From positions 1-64,000 of the forward strand of contig NZ_JAAQQU010000040.1 in NCBI RefSeq assembly GCF_011742145.1: a stretch of 64,000 nucleotides of DNA, written 5' to 3'. Shown piece after piece: positions 1 to 7,946 of this stretch. Within the stretch, counting starts at the first letter, position 1. Every line of letters starts with the position of its first letter. The notes below the pieces were generated by a model, which worked only from the letters and a program-made list of their open reading frames with translations, made no database searches and was not told the origin of the DNA. Source of the DNA: Flavobacterium sp. J49. GTDB taxonomy: Bacteria > Bacteroidota > Bacteroidia > Flavobacteriales > Flavobacteriaceae. The translations under genes were made by a program, and so were the position numbers.

Positions 1-86
1 ACATCTCTGTTAAAAACGGCTGTCAATTCAATATGTCTATGAACGTATTCTTCTTTTTTAATACCGCTTGTGTCTCAAAGCGGGTG
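1..86 (-). other. Probable rRNA operon leader (runs off left edge)
   Basis: Read on the minus strand, this stretch follows a strong promoter and contains GTTCATAGACATATTG (44..29). This resembles the boxA-like leader sequence that precedes 16S rRNA genes in Bacteroidota. No protein start fits the downstream edge. I infer that a 16S-first rRNA operon begins just outside the window and is transcribed leftward. The rRNA itself is not visible here. Confidence 0.55.
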
Positions 87-116
87 CAAAAGTAAGCATC
101 TTTTTCTTTCCGACAA
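87..116 (-). promoter_or_regulatory. Promoter P2 of the putative rRNA operon
   Basis: On the minus strand a TTG (116..114) lies 19 bp upstream of TACTTTTG (94..87), a perfect Bacteroidota TAnnTTTG -7 element. The following bases, CACCCGC, are shared with the upstream promoter at 333-362, so the two promoters are near-duplicates. Confidence 0.65.
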
Positions 117-332
117 GTTTTTTTGAAAATATTTTTAAATTTATTTTCTTATCGCTTGATTTTCAAAAAATCAGGGTTGCTAAGATAATTGGTTTTATCT
201 ATTCCAACAAATTTTTCTTTTGATTTCTTGTTTATTTTTATCAACAAGACTTAAGATTAGAACTTCAACACTTCACATAATCTTACTTAACATAAGAGTT
301 GAGTGATATGCCTTTCGGCTTAATTGCGGGTG

Positions 333-362
333 CAAAAGTAGCACTCTTTTTCGCTTTTGCAA
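333..362 (-). promoter_or_regulatory. Promoter P1 of the putative rRNA operon
   Basis: On the minus strand TTG (362..360) and TACTTTTG (340..333) are separated by 19 bp, the same spacing as at 87-116. The CACCCGC discriminator is also shared. The leftward transcript would run through about 250 bp of AT-rich DNA that holds no convincing reading frame and then pass the second promoter. Tandem strong promoters are typical of rRNA operons. Confidence 0.6.
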
Positions 363-470
363 ATGTTTCAGCACTCTTTTTTGGAAGTTTTTTTGCAACT
401 CGTTGGTTCTACGATTTTTACAAGTAAAAGTTTTTTTGATTGTTTTCAGGCATTCAATACAAATACTGCC

Positions 471-516
471 TAGCCCCGATTGCAGTGGTACCGAAGTAAA
501 ACGAAAAGCGGGAAAA
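471..516 (+). repeat. Truncated copy of the AGCCCCGA...AGCGGGA intergenic repeat
   Basis: TAGCCCCGATTGCAGTGG at the left and AAAAGCGGGA at the right match the ends of the longer elements at 4750-4833 and 60988-61105. The central hairpin and most of the GGAAATCC segment are missing, so this is a short or deleted copy. It lies downstream of the stop of the DUF4294 gene. Confidence 0.55.
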
Positions 517-576
517 TGGATGGCTGACACAGACTGTCCATTTGCTTCAAATTGTCATTCTCAACTTGATTGGAAA

Positions 577-1248
577 CTATTTCTTTTGAGCCTTTTTCTC
601 CCAATGATCTGTAAGCTCGTCTATATCAAGTGGTGTTGCAGGTTTTTGACGTGACAATCTGCCTTTTACAAAAGCTCTCTCTAAAATGGACTCGATTAAA
701 AAATCCTCGTTAACCTCATAGGGAAGGTATTTTGTTTTGAGGTTGATATCGAAAAGCTTGGCCGTATTATTTGACCAAAAGGCTTTCCAACCGCTTTTGT
801 AGTCTTTGATGAGTTCAAAAGTGGTGTAACCGGTTTGTCGGTGAATGAGTTTCACTAAAATTTGCCCTTGCTTTCTAGAGAGTTTCTTTAATTGCCCCGT
901 GAATTCATTCTCCATGTAGTCTTCAACAATCTTGAAATACTTCTTTTTCTCCTTATTGGTTTTCATTTTATCCATATTCTTGTTTAAAATGGTAAGTCTC
1001 TCTGCAGCAGCTTTGGCAAATGGATATACTTTATAGACTCTGTTTTGGAGTAACAGAAATTCTTTTTTTTCAGCAGCCGTTAATTTGTTTTTGTAGACAA
1101 CCACTTCTTCCAGAAGAATAGGATCTTTTACAATGGTGTCATTTTCATCTTCAATTACTTCCTTTTTTCGGATAGAATCTGTTGTAACCTGGGCATTTAA
1201 ACCGTTAGCAAACAGTAATACAAAAACTAAAAAAACCAACTTTCTCAT
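577..1248 (-). CDS. DUF4294 domain-containing exported protein
   Basis: A 223-residue protein with an N-terminal signal peptide (about residues 1-19, ending LNAQ). The DUF4294 region follows (about 45-205) and is rich in Lys and Glu, with the pattern VYPFAKAAAERL and the later segment QTGYTTFELIKDYKSGW. DUF4294 proteins are a Bacteroidota-restricted family of unknown function, probably periplasmic. The gene stands alone and diverges from the M42 peptidase gene. The length is normal for the family and the ATG start gives a good signal peptide. Confidence 0.85.
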   Translation of the reverse strand: MRKLVFLVFVLLFANGLNAQVTTDSIRKKEVIEDENDTIVKDPILLEEVVVYKNKLTAAEKKEFLLLQNRVYKVYPFAKAAAERLTILNKNMDKMKTNKEKKKYFKIVEDYMENEFTGQLKKLSRKQGQILVKLIHRQTGYTTFELIKDYKSGWKAFWSNNTAKLFDINLKTKYLPYEVNEDFLIESILERAFVKGRLSRQKPATPLDIDELTDHWEKKAQKK

Positions 1249-1328
1249 ACATAAGATTTATTAGGGTAAAAATATAGAATATCCTTAACAACTGTAATGC
1301 CAAATTTATATTTTAGCAAAAAAAAATT

Positions 1329-2417
1329 ATGGCAACAAAATCTATATTGACCAAGTCCTCGCTTACCTTTTTAGAAAACTATTTGAATAATGCTTCTCCG
1401 ACGGGTTATGAATCGAACGGACAAAAGCTTTGGATGGAATATTTAAAACCTTATGTAGACACTTTTATTACTGATACTTATGGTTCCGCCGTGGGGGTTA
1501 TCAATCCTGATGCACCTTACAAGGTTGTTATTGAAGGGCATTCGGATGAAATTTCATGGTACGTGAACTACATCACTGACAATGGTCTTATTTATGTAAT
1601 AAGAAATGGCGGTTCCGATCATCAGATTGCCCCATCAAAAAGGGTTAATATTCATACTGATAAAGGCATTGTTAAAGGTGTATTTGGTTGGCCTGCCATC
1701 CACACGAGAAATCGAGGCAAAGAAGAATCGGCTACTTTACACAATATATTTATAGACTGTGGTTGTAGTAACAAAAAAGAAGTTGAAGCACTGGGTGTTC
1801 ATGTGGGTTGTGTGATTACATATCCTGATGAGTTTATGATTTTGAACGGCAATAAATTTGTTTGTCGTGCCATTGACAACAGAATGGGAGGTTTTATGAT
1901 AGCCGAAGTAGCTCGTCTTTTAAAAGAAAACAAGAAAAAATTGCCCTTCGGGCTGTACATTACCAATTCTGTCCAGGAGGAAGTGGGACTTCGCGGCGCT
2001 GAAATGATCACCAAAACCATTAATCCTAATGTAGCTATAGTAACCGATGTTTGCCATGACACCAGCACCCCAATGATTGACAAGAAAATCGAAGGCGACT
2101 TGGAAATGGGGAAAGGCCCGGTCATTGCCTATGCACCGGCAGTTCATAATACTTTGAGAGATTTGATTGTAAACACTGCTCAAGACAAAAAGATTCCTTT
2201 TCAACGCCATGCAACTTCCAGAGTAACGGGAACCGACACAGATGCTTTTGCTTACAGTAATGGAGGCGTTCCTTCGGCTTTGATTTCACTTCCGTTGCGT
2301 TATATGCATACCACTGTTGAAATGGTGCATCGAGAAGATGTAGAAAATGTCATTAAATTAATTTATGAAAGTTTGCTAAAGATAGAAAACAACGATTCCT
2401 TCTCTTACTTTAAATAA
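1329..2417 (+). CDS. M42 family metallopeptidase (aminopeptidase)
   Basis: A 362-residue cytosolic peptidase of the M42 (glutamyl aminopeptidase / endoglucanase M) family, which trims N-terminal residues from peptides using two metal ions. Visible metal and catalytic motifs are EGHSDEISW near residue 70 (His, Asp), AIDNRMGG near 184 (bridging Asp), VQEEVGLRGA near 217 (Glu pair), VTDVCHD near 240 and the C-terminal YMHTTVEMVH (His). Length and motif order fit intact, active enzymes. Monocistronic, followed by a strong hairpin terminator. Confidence 0.93.
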   Translation: MATKSILTKSSLTFLENYLNNASPTGYESNGQKLWMEYLKPYVDTFITDTYGSAVGVINPDAPYKVVIEGHSDEISWYVNYITDNGLIYVIRNGGSDHQIAPSKRVNIHTDKGIVKGVFGWPAIHTRNRGKEESATLHNIFIDCGCSNKKEVEALGVHVGCVITYPDEFMILNGNKFVCRAIDNRMGGFMIAEVARLLKENKKKLPFGLYITNSVQEEVGLRGAEMITKTINPNVAIVTDVCHDTSTPMIDKKIEGDLEMGKGPVIAYAPAVHNTLRDLIVNTAQDKKIPFQRHATSRVTGTDTDAFAYSNGGVPSALISLPLRYMHTTVEMVHREDVENVIKLIYESLLKIENNDSFSYFK

Positions 2418-2425
2418 TTTAAAAT

Positions 2426-2454
2426 AAAAAAGCATCCCAAAAAGGATGCTTTTT
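2426..2454 (+). terminator. Rho-independent terminator after the M42 peptidase
   Basis: Stem AGCATCC / GGATGCT (2431-2437 and 2444-2450) with a short loop and flanking A and T tracts. The symmetry could also serve the convergent gene ending at 2493. Confidence 0.8.
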
Positions 2455-2492
2455 ACATTTACATTGCTGTAAAACTAGCTATTACCTAAACT

Positions 2493-2975
2493 TTATAATT
2501 TCAACTCAATTGTAACCGCCATATTGTTGTTACAAACTTTGTTGTTTTTTAATGAGCGATTGATTTTTTCAAAATCTAACGGCAAGTACTCATCATTTGA
2601 ACTGCTTTCTATGATTTGATTATTTTCTGCAATTCTGTCTTCCAATGACATTTCTAATGAAATAGGCTGGTAAGTATCAGCACAGGTATCGGTAACCAAA
2701 TTATTCTCTGCAATTACCTCTTCTATTGATTTGGTGCAGTTGGATTGAATTACTGTAGCCGGATTAAAAATGGTAACTTCTTCCCCGGTGTTTTCAATAG
2801 TGAAATTTGAAATTTCTTTTTTTCCCAAGGTCAACTGACTTTGTTTTTGGGCGTTGTCTACATTTACTGTAGTTAAATCCTGTTGAACTAAATCTTGAGC
2901 GTTTAATTCGTTTGCAGCATTACCATTGGTGAAATTTAAAACTGCTAGTCCTAAAAAAATGATTGTTGTTTTCAT
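2493..2975 (-). CDS. Small exported protein with internal AENN repeat
   Basis: About 160 residues when started at the ATG at 2975; a longer in-frame start lacks a signal peptide at its N-terminus. The leader is nearly the same as that of the neighbouring ankyrin protein (KTIIFLGLAVLNFTN versus KTIIFAGLALVAFTN). The second half holds two similar units of about 27-30 residues, each starting with a SIEEVIAENN or SLEDRIAENN pattern and ending near Y-x-P-[IL]. Function unknown. The shared leader suggests duplication or a common export signal, and I would call it a periplasmic or secreted hypothetical. Confidence 0.75.
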   Translation of the reverse strand: MKTTIIFLGLAVLNFTNGNAANELNAQDLVQQDLTTVNVDNAQKQSQLTLGKKEISNFTIENTGEEVTIFNPATVIQSNCTKSIEEVIAENNLVTDTCADTYQPISLEMSLEDRIAENNQIIESSSNDEYLPLDFEKINRSLKNNKVCNNNMAVTIELKL

Positions 2976-3126
2976 GATGATTGATTTATTTTTTGATGAT
3001 GATTTTAATCTTGTTATTAATATCCTATGCAAATATATGGCTAAAAACTAGTATCTTGTATTGCATAGTACTTAATTTTAACATAAATTTAACTTTTAAA
3101 TACTTTTAACTAACTGATTTACAAAT

Positions 3127-3159
3127 AAAAGCGCCGTATATTATCTTAACGGCGCTTTG
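3127..3159 (-). terminator. Terminator after the ankyrin-repeat gene
   Basis: Arms AAAGCGCCGT (3128-3137) and ACGGCGCTTT (3149-3158) form a perfect 10-bp stem. Read on the minus strand it ends in a T-rich run. Confidence 0.8.
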
Positions 3160-3168
3160 TTTGGGCTA

Positions 3169-3543
3169 CTAAATTTGTTTCAAATAAGCTGCTGCTTCAT
3201 TGGCTTTTGAAATCTCTGCATACTTTAAAGCGGTAAATCCTTTATCGTCTTTGGCATCCGGTCTTGCTCCTTTTTCCAATAATACTTTAATGATTTCGAC
3301 TTTATTGTAACGAGCTGCTAACATTAGTGGCGTAACACCATTCATTGATTCGTTTACATCGGAACCATATTCGATAAATTTTTTAACGGTAGTTAAATCT
3401 CCTTTAACGATAGCGTTACAAAGAGGTGTTACTTCATAGATTGTCACTTCGGTGGGAGGAAACGCTTTTGAAACGTTGGTTGCTAAAGCAACATTAGTAA
3501 AAGCTACTAGAGCTAAGCCTGCAAAAATGATTGTTTTCTTCAT
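3169..3543 (-). CDS. Exported ankyrin-repeat protein
   Basis: 124 residues. A signal peptide occupies about residues 1-21 and is followed by about three ankyrin-type units: LCNAIVKGDLTTVKKFIEYG, then VNESMNGVTPLMLAARYNK, then DAKDDKGFTALKYAEISK. Ankyrin repeats mediate protein binding; the partner is unknown. Small periplasmic ankyrin proteins are common in Flavobacteriaceae. The leader is homologous to that of the next gene on the same strand (2493-2975), but the mature parts differ. Confidence 0.85.
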   Translation of the reverse strand: MKKTIIFAGLALVAFTNVALATNVSKAFPPTEVTIYEVTPLCNAIVKGDLTTVKKFIEYGSDVNESMNGVTPLMLAARYNKVEIIKVLLEKGARPDAKDDKGFTALKYAEISKANEAAAYLKQI

Positions 3544-3641
3544 GATGATTTGATTTAAAAGTTATTGATTGCTGATAAGACGTCACAACCCTAATTTTCG
3601 TTGCATCAAATAGTTAACTATAACAAAATTTTAACATTAGG

Positions 3642-3670
3642 CATAAAAAAACCACGCCTAAACGTGGTTC
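3642..3670 (-). terminator. Terminator after purC
   Basis: Arms AACCACG and CGTGGTT around a short loop, followed on the minus strand by seven T residues. Located 24 bp beyond the purC stop. Confidence 0.8.
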
Positions 3671-3693
3671 ATAATATTGTATTTATGATTTGC

Positions 3694-4641
3694 TTACGAT
3701 TTCAAAAAGTGCAAAACGTTTTGTTCTATGCGCTCATTAATATTGGAGATATCCGCTTTAATAAACTTCTCTCCGATAATGTTCTCGTATAATTCGATGT
3801 AGCGTTCTGATACGGTTTCGATGTATTCGTCAGTCATATTGGGAATTTGTTGTCCTTCTTTGCCTTGGAAACCATTTTCTATTAACCAACGACGTACAAA
3901 CTCTTTTGACAATTGTTTTTGTTCTTCATTGTTATCTTGTCGTTCCTGATAACCATCGGCATAAAAATAACGTGAAGAATCCGGAGTGTGGATTTCGTCT
4001 ATTAAAACAATCTCACCATCTTTGGTTTTACCGAATTCGTATTTGGTATCTACCAAAATCAATCCGCGACTTGCGGCGATTTCAGTTCCGCGTTGGTACA
4101 AAGCTCTGGTGTATTTTTCCAATACCAAATAGTCTGCTTCCGAAACAATGCCTTTTTCCAAAATAGCTTCACGCGAAATGTCTTCGTCATGCGAGCCGTT
4201 ATCGGCTTTAGTAGTTGGTGTTATAATTGGTGTTGGGAATTGATCGTTTTCCTTCAAACCTTCGGGCATAGTGACACCGCAAAGTGTTCTTTTCCCGGCA
4301 GCGTATTCTCTCGCTGCGTGACCGGAAAGATAACCTCGAATGACCATTTCTACTTTGAATGGCTCACACAAATGTCCGACTGCCACATTGGGATCCGGCG
4401 TGGCAATTAACCAATTCGGCACAATATCTGAAGTCAAGTGCATAAACTTGGTGGCAATTTGGTTTAGGATTTGTCCTTTGTACGGAATTCCTTTGGGCAT
4501 TACGACATCAAAGGCCGAAAGCCTGTCTGTGGCAATCATGACCAATAATTCGTCGTTGATATTGTAAACCTCGCGTACTTTACCGCGGTAAACCGATTTT
4601 TGTCCCGGAAATTGGAAGTTGGTAGTAGTGATTGTATTCAT
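3694..4641 (-). CDS. purC: Phosphoribosylaminoimidazole-succinocarboxamide synthase
   Basis: 315 residues. It catalyses the ATP-dependent joining of aspartate to CAIR to give SAICAR in purine synthesis. Family motifs include [11 protein letters not shown] (about 18-28), [18 protein letters not shown] (about 38-55), [14 protein letters not shown] (about 100) and [30 protein letters not shown], cited here in part: KYEFG and [11 protein letters not shown] around 200-226. This is the longer form of the enzyme usual in Bacteroidota. It is monocistronic, with a clear promoter at 4691-4721 and a 50-base leader. Confidence 0.96.
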   Translation of the reverse strand: MNTITTTNFQFPGQKSVYRGKVREVYNINDELLVMIATDRLSAFDVVMPKGIPYKGQILNQIATKFMHLTSDIVPNWLIATPDPNVAVGHLCEPFKVEMVIRGYLSGHAAREYAAGKRTLCGVTMPEGLKENDQFPTPIITPTTKADNGSHDEDISREAILEKGIVSEADYLVLEKYTRALYQRGTEIAASRGLILVDTKYEFGKTKDGEIVLIDEIHTPDSSRYFYADGYQERQDNNEEQKQLSKEFVRRWLIENGFQGKEGQQIPNMTDEYIETVSERYIELYENIIGEKFIKADISNINERIEQNVLHFLKS

Positions 4642-4655
4642 GTTGTTGTGTTGTT

Positions 4656-4677
4656 GCCCTTCGACAAGCTCAGGGTA
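4656..4677 (-). repeat. Small extragenic hairpin repeat (TTCGAC..CTCAGGG)
   Basis: GCCCTTCGACAAGCTCAGGG lies in the purC leader. A close relative (CCCTTCGACTGCGCTCAGGG) lies at 61028-61047 inside a larger repeat. Both have CCCT/AGGG arms. REP-like sequences of this type are scattered in many bacterial genomes. Confidence 0.55.
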
Positions 4678-4690
4678 AATTGATGTGGTG

Positions 4691-4721
4691 CAAAAGTAAG
4701 TCGTTCCAAATTGATAGGCAA
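4691..4721 (-). promoter_or_regulatory. purC promoter
   Basis: On the minus strand TTG (4721..4719) and TACTTTTG (4698..4691) are 20 bp apart, matching the Bacteroidota primary sigma-factor consensus. Confidence 0.6.
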
Positions 4722-4749
4722 AAAAAAGGAAATCAATTCGCTTACTTTT

Positions 4750-4833
4750 TAGCCCCGATGTAGTGGAAATCCTTTTTTTGCTTCTACCCAGATAAACTCA
4801 ACAAGCAAAAAAAGATTGGAGCTAACAGCGGGA
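4750..4833 (+). repeat. Full copy of the AGCCCCGA...AGCGGGA intergenic repeat
   Basis: The element begins TAGCCCCGATGTAGTGG, continues AAATCC, and carries an inverted repeat CTTTTTTTGCTT / AAGCAAAAAAAG around a 20-base loop. It ends GATTGGAGCTAACAGCGGGA. The same block order is found inverted at 60988-61105, and in shortened form at 471-516. It lies between phoH and purC and encodes nothing recognisable. Confidence 0.7.
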
Positions 4834-4889
4834 ATTGCCATTACTGAAACTTCCCAAGCCATTCGCTCCAAAATTATTAATTTAAAAAT

Positions 4890-5843
4890 CTAGTAATCGT
4901 TATTCTCAATACTCTTGTAAGCATCGATTACTTTTTTTACCAGTCGGTGGCGTACGATGTCTTTGTCATCCAAATATATGATGCCGATGCCTTCAATGTC
5001 TTTCAAAACCAAGATGGCTTCTTTCAAACCTGATATCGTGCGACGCGGTAAATCTACTTGTCCCGGATCACCGGTGATGATAAATTTGGCGTTTTTACCC
5101 ATACGGGTTAAGAACATTTTCATTTGGGAATGCGTGGTATTCTGAGCTTCATCCAGGATTACGAAAGCATTGTCCAACGTTCGTCCGCGCATAAAAGCCA
5201 AAGGCGCAATTTGAATAATGCCTTTCAAAATATAGTCTTCCAAGGTTTGCGGCGGAATCATATCGCGCAAAGCATCATATAAAGGTTGCATGTACGGATC
5301 CAGTTTTTCTTTCATATCGCCTGGTAAAAAACCAAGATTTTCGCCTGCTTCTACCGCAGGACGTGTAAGGATGATTCTTTTAACTTGCTTCTCTTTTAAA
5401 GCTTTTACGGCTAATGCCACACCCGTATAGGTTTTCCCAGTTCCGGCAGGTCCAACAGCAAATACCATATCGTTTTTTGCAACATAATCTACCAGCTTTT
5501 GTTGGTTAGGCGTCATGGCCTTAATGAGTTTCCCTCCTAAACCGTGTACCAAAATTTTGTCATGATCGGGCATGCGTTGCTCTTCCTGTGAATTGCTTTG
5601 TATCACTCGGTCAATAACATTATCATCAATATTGTTATAGCGCGTAAAATGTAGCATTAATCGGTTAAAGCGGTTTTCGAACTCATCTAACTCTTCCTTC
5701 TCTCCGAAAGCTTTAAGTGTTGTGCCTCGGGCTACGATTTTGAGTTTAGGATAATATCTTTTAATAGTTTCAAGATGGGCATCTTGAGCGCCCCAAAATT
5801 CTTTGGGAGCGATGTCGTGTAATTCAATGATACGTTCGTTCAA
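4890..5843 (-). CDS. PhoH family ATPase
   Basis: 317 residues. Residues 1-110 form a KH-like N-terminal region. The PhoH P-loop ATPase domain follows, with Walker A GPAGTGKT near 134, the segment LTRPAVEAGENLGFLPG, and Walker B VILDEAQNTT near 232. PhoH/PhoL-type proteins bind RNA and hydrolyse ATP, and often sit near rRNA-processing genes such as ybeY. That context is absent here. Normal full length. The next gene on this strand is purC, separated by a dispersed repeat. Confidence 0.92.
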   Translation of the reverse strand: MNERIIELHDIAPKEFWGAQDAHLETIKRYYPKLKIVARGTTLKAFGEKEELDEFENRFNRLMLHFTRYNNIDDNVIDRVIQSNSQEEQRMPDHDKILVHGLGGKLIKAMTPNQQKLVDYVAKNDMVFAVGPAGTGKTYTGVALAVKALKEKQVKRIILTRPAVEAGENLGFLPGDMKEKLDPYMQPLYDALRDMIPPQTLEDYILKGIIQIAPLAFMRGRTLDNAFVILDEAQNTTHSQMKMFLTRMGKNAKFIITGDPGQVDLPRRTISGLKEAILVLKDIEGIGIIYLDDKDIVRHRLVKKVIDAYKSIENNDY

Positions 5844-5966
5844 AAGCAGTAGTATTAAATTAAAATAATTAGCTATATATTGTTAGCTTTGTATCCAAAT
5901 TTAATCAAATAAAAGAATAGGTTTTACTATTTTTGAGCCCAATTTACATCAAGTTATAAACAATCT

Positions 5967-6791
5967 ATGTCAATAATTACCTTAACCACCGATTACGGAT
6001 TAAAAGACCACTTTGTTGGGGCTTTAAAAGGTAAATTGTTGTCGGAATATCCCGAAGTTGCGATCATAGATATTTCCCATCACATTGATGCCTTTAATAT
6101 AGCGGAAGCTGCTTATATAATAGGTGCTGCTTATAGTAGTTTCCCGAAAGGAACGGTTCATTTAATTGGGGTTGACATTGAATTGAATGCTGAGAACCAG
6201 CACATCGCTATGCAATGGAATGACCAATACTTTGTTTGTGCCGATAATGGCATTTTAAGTATGTTGATCCAAAAGATTGTTCCGCAAAAATTGGTTACCA
6301 TTAACATACACGACCGATTACCAAGCGATGCTACTGATTTAGATGTATTTGTAAAAGTAGCCTGTCATTTGGCTAAAGGCGGTTTGCTGAATGTCGTTGG
6401 CAAGGAAATTAAGGCCGTTAAAGAAGTAACCGAATTACAAGCTATTGTTCAAGACAATCAAATTAAAGGTTATGTCATCTATATTGACCACTTAGGCAAT
6501 GCCGTAACAAATATTTCTAAGAAATTATTTTTGGAGATGGGCAAAGGCAGACCTTACGAGATAAAATTTAAAAACCAAACCATTAAAACCATCTTACCGA
6601 AATACTCGGACATTGTAGTCTCAGAAAAGTATTCTTGGAAAGATTATGAGGGCGAAAAGTTGGCCATATTCAACGAAGCCGGTTTTTTAGAGATTGCCAT
6701 TTTCAGAAGCAATCCTGACACGGTTGGTTCTGCAAGTTCACTTTTAGGGTTGCAGTACAGGGATTTGGTGATAATAGATTTTAAGAGTTAG
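5967..6791 (+). CDS. S-adenosyl-L-methionine hydrolase (SAM hydroxide adenosyltransferase family)
   Basis: 274 residues of the SAM-dependent fluorinase/chlorinase/hydroxide adenosyltransferase family (DUF62). Motifs are TLTTDYGLKDHFVGALKG at residues 5-22 (substrate-binding Asp), FVCADNGILS near 91-100 and IDHLGNAVTNI near 173. Most bacterial members split SAM to adenosine and methionine using water. True halogenases are rare and restricted, so SAM hydrolase is the better call. It diverges from phoH and starts at the first ATG. Confidence 0.88.
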   Translation: MSIITLTTDYGLKDHFVGALKGKLLSEYPEVAIIDISHHIDAFNIAEAAYIIGAAYSSFPKGTVHLIGVDIELNAENQHIAMQWNDQYFVCADNGILSMLIQKIVPQKLVTINIHDRLPSDATDLDVFVKVACHLAKGGLLNVVGKEIKAVKEVTELQAIVQDNQIKGYVIYIDHLGNAVTNISKKLFLEMGKGRPYEIKFKNQTIKTILPKYSDIVVSEKYSWKDYEGEKLAIFNEAGFLEIAIFRSNPDTVGSASSLLGLQYRDLVIIDFKS

Positions 6792-6857
6792 AAACAAGAG
6801 GCAAGAAGAAAGAGGCAAGAAGAAAGAAGAAAGAAGAAAGAAATAAGAGAAAAGACT
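6791..6857 (+). repeat. Purine-only simple repeat (AAGAAAG units)
   Basis: The 67-bp spacer between two genes consists almost entirely of irregular GAAAGAA and AGAGGCAAGAAG units in one strand. No hairpin or reading frame is evident. It looks like slipped-strand expansion, so its length may vary between strains. Confidence 0.6.
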
Positions 6858-7154
6858 ATGTTTGTTAGAATAGTAAAAATGAGTTTTCACGAAGAAAATA
6901 TCCCGATGTTTTTGGAGAATTTTGACAGCATCAAAGAAAAAATCCGCAATTCCGAAGGCAATCGCTTTTTAGAATTGTACCAGGACAAATACAACCCTTG
7001 TATTTTCTTTACCTATAGTTATTGGGAAACCGAAGAAGATTTAGAAAATTACAGACGCTCAGCCTTGTTTGACGAGGTTTGGACGTTTACAAAAAAACTA
7101 TTCAACGATAAGCCCGAAGCGTGGAGTGTGGATAAGTTAGTTTCACTAACTTAA
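6858..7154 (+). CDS. Antibiotic-biosynthesis-monooxygenase-like protein (ABM fold)
   Basis: 98 residues. The N-terminus MFVRIVKMSF, the central SIKEKIRNSEGNRFLELYQD and the segment CIFFTYSYWETEEDLENYR match the dimeric alpha+beta-barrel ABM/quinol-monooxygenase superfamily, in which many members have no proven oxygenase activity. Located 66 bp upstream of gldF on the same strand, although the intervening repeat DNA makes co-transcription uncertain. Confidence 0.75.
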   Translation: MFVRIVKMSFHEENIPMFLENFDSIKEKIRNSEGNRFLELYQDKYNPCIFFTYSYWETEEDLENYRRSALFDEVWTFTKKLFNDKPEAWSVDKLVSLT

Positions 7155-7177
7155 TTATGAGTTGTAAGTTTGGCCTC

Positions 7178-7210
7178 AAATAACCAAATTACCGAATAAC
7201 CGAATTAACA
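7178..7210 (+). repeat. Short degenerate tandem repeat (ATAACCGAAT-type)
   Basis: Three decayed units of about 10 bases (AAATAACCAA, ATTACCGAAT, AACCGAATTA) lie directly upstream of gldF. Similar simple-sequence DNA appears at 12919-12952 and 54540-54595. Confidence 0.45.
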
Positions 7211-7220
7211 TAAAACATAC

Positions 7221-7946
7221 ATGAAATCAATCGCATTACGAGAAATAAAATCCTTTTTTGGTTCGCCAATAGGCTATTTGGTGATTGCCATTTTCCTTTT
7301 GCTCAACGGTTTGTTCCTTTGGGTTTTTGATGGTGAATACAATATTTTACAAAGCGGTTTTGCCGATTTGAGTCCGTTTTTCACATTAGCACCATGGATC
7401 TTGATTTTCCTGATTCCGGCGGTGACCATGAGAAGTTTTTCGGATGAAAAAAAGCAAGGCACCATTGAACTTTTGTTGACCAAGCCTTTGTCGATTTGGC
7501 AAATTGTCAACGGGAAGTTTCTGGGTTCGTTTTTGTTGATTGTAATCGCTTTGATTCCAACACTAGTTTACGTTTATGTGATTTCAAGCTTAGGTTCGCC
7601 TGAAGGCAATATCGATATGGGCAGTACAATGGGTTCCTACTTTGGACTGTTATTTTTAGTGGCTTCATATACTGCCATCGGCATCTTTACTTCTACCCTT
7701 TCGGAAAATCAAATCGTGGCTTTCTTGGTTTCGGTGTTTTTGTGCTTCTTGTTTTATTATGGATTCGAAGGTGTTTCCGGTTATGTAACCGGTTTTGAAG
7801 ATGTGGTGGCCAAAATCGGGATGGATTACCATTTCAAAAGCATGTCTCGAGGCGTATTAGACACCCGTGACATAATGTATTTTGTGAGCATCGCCTTTTT
7901 GTTTTTATCGTTTACCGTGTATCAATTAAAATCCCTCAAATCGTAA
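7221..7946 (+). CDS. gldF: Gliding motility ABC transporter permease GldF
   Basis: 241 residues with about six membrane segments, of the ABC-2 permease type (first segment about 16-34, last about 220-236). The pattern PWILIFLIPAVTMRSFSDEKKQGTIELLLTKP (cited in part: FSDEKKQGTIELLLTKP) is the ABC-2 signature, and the N-terminus matches GldF. In Flavobacterium johnsoniae GldF, GldG and the ATPase GldA form a transporter required for gliding; gldA is not in this window. The stop codon overlaps the gldG start (TAATG), so the two genes are translationally coupled. Confidence 0.94.
   Translation: MKSIALREIKSFFGSPIGYLVIAIFLLLNGLFLWVFDGEYNILQSGFADLSPFFTLAPWILIFLIPAVTMRSFSDEKKQGTIELLLTKPLSIWQIVNGKFLGSFLLIVIALIPTLVYVYVISSLGSPEGNIDMGSTMGSYFGLLFLVASYTAIGIFTSTLSENQIVAFLVSVFLCFLFYYGFEGVSGYVTGFEDVVAKIGMDYHFKSMSRGVLDTRDIMYFVSIAFLFLSFTVYQLKSLKS

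Noticed and set aside
273..530. 85-codon frame in the left-edge leader, minus strand
   Set aside because: It overlaps a good promoter and a repeat copy, has a Lys/Arg-heavy random composition and no homology that I can recognise. The region is better read as an rRNA leader.
5896..5903. TAAATTTG on the minus strand upstream of phoH
   Set aside because: Possible -7 element, but there is no TTG at the right distance; too weak to list as a promoter.
5967..6791. SAM-dependent halogenase (fluorinase or chlorinase) interpretation
   Set aside because: The family is mostly SAM hydrolases, and no halogen-metabolism genes are nearby.
6791..6857. Repeat tract considered as a CRISPR array
   Set aside because: Units are too short and irregular, with no spacers and no cas genes anywhere in the window.
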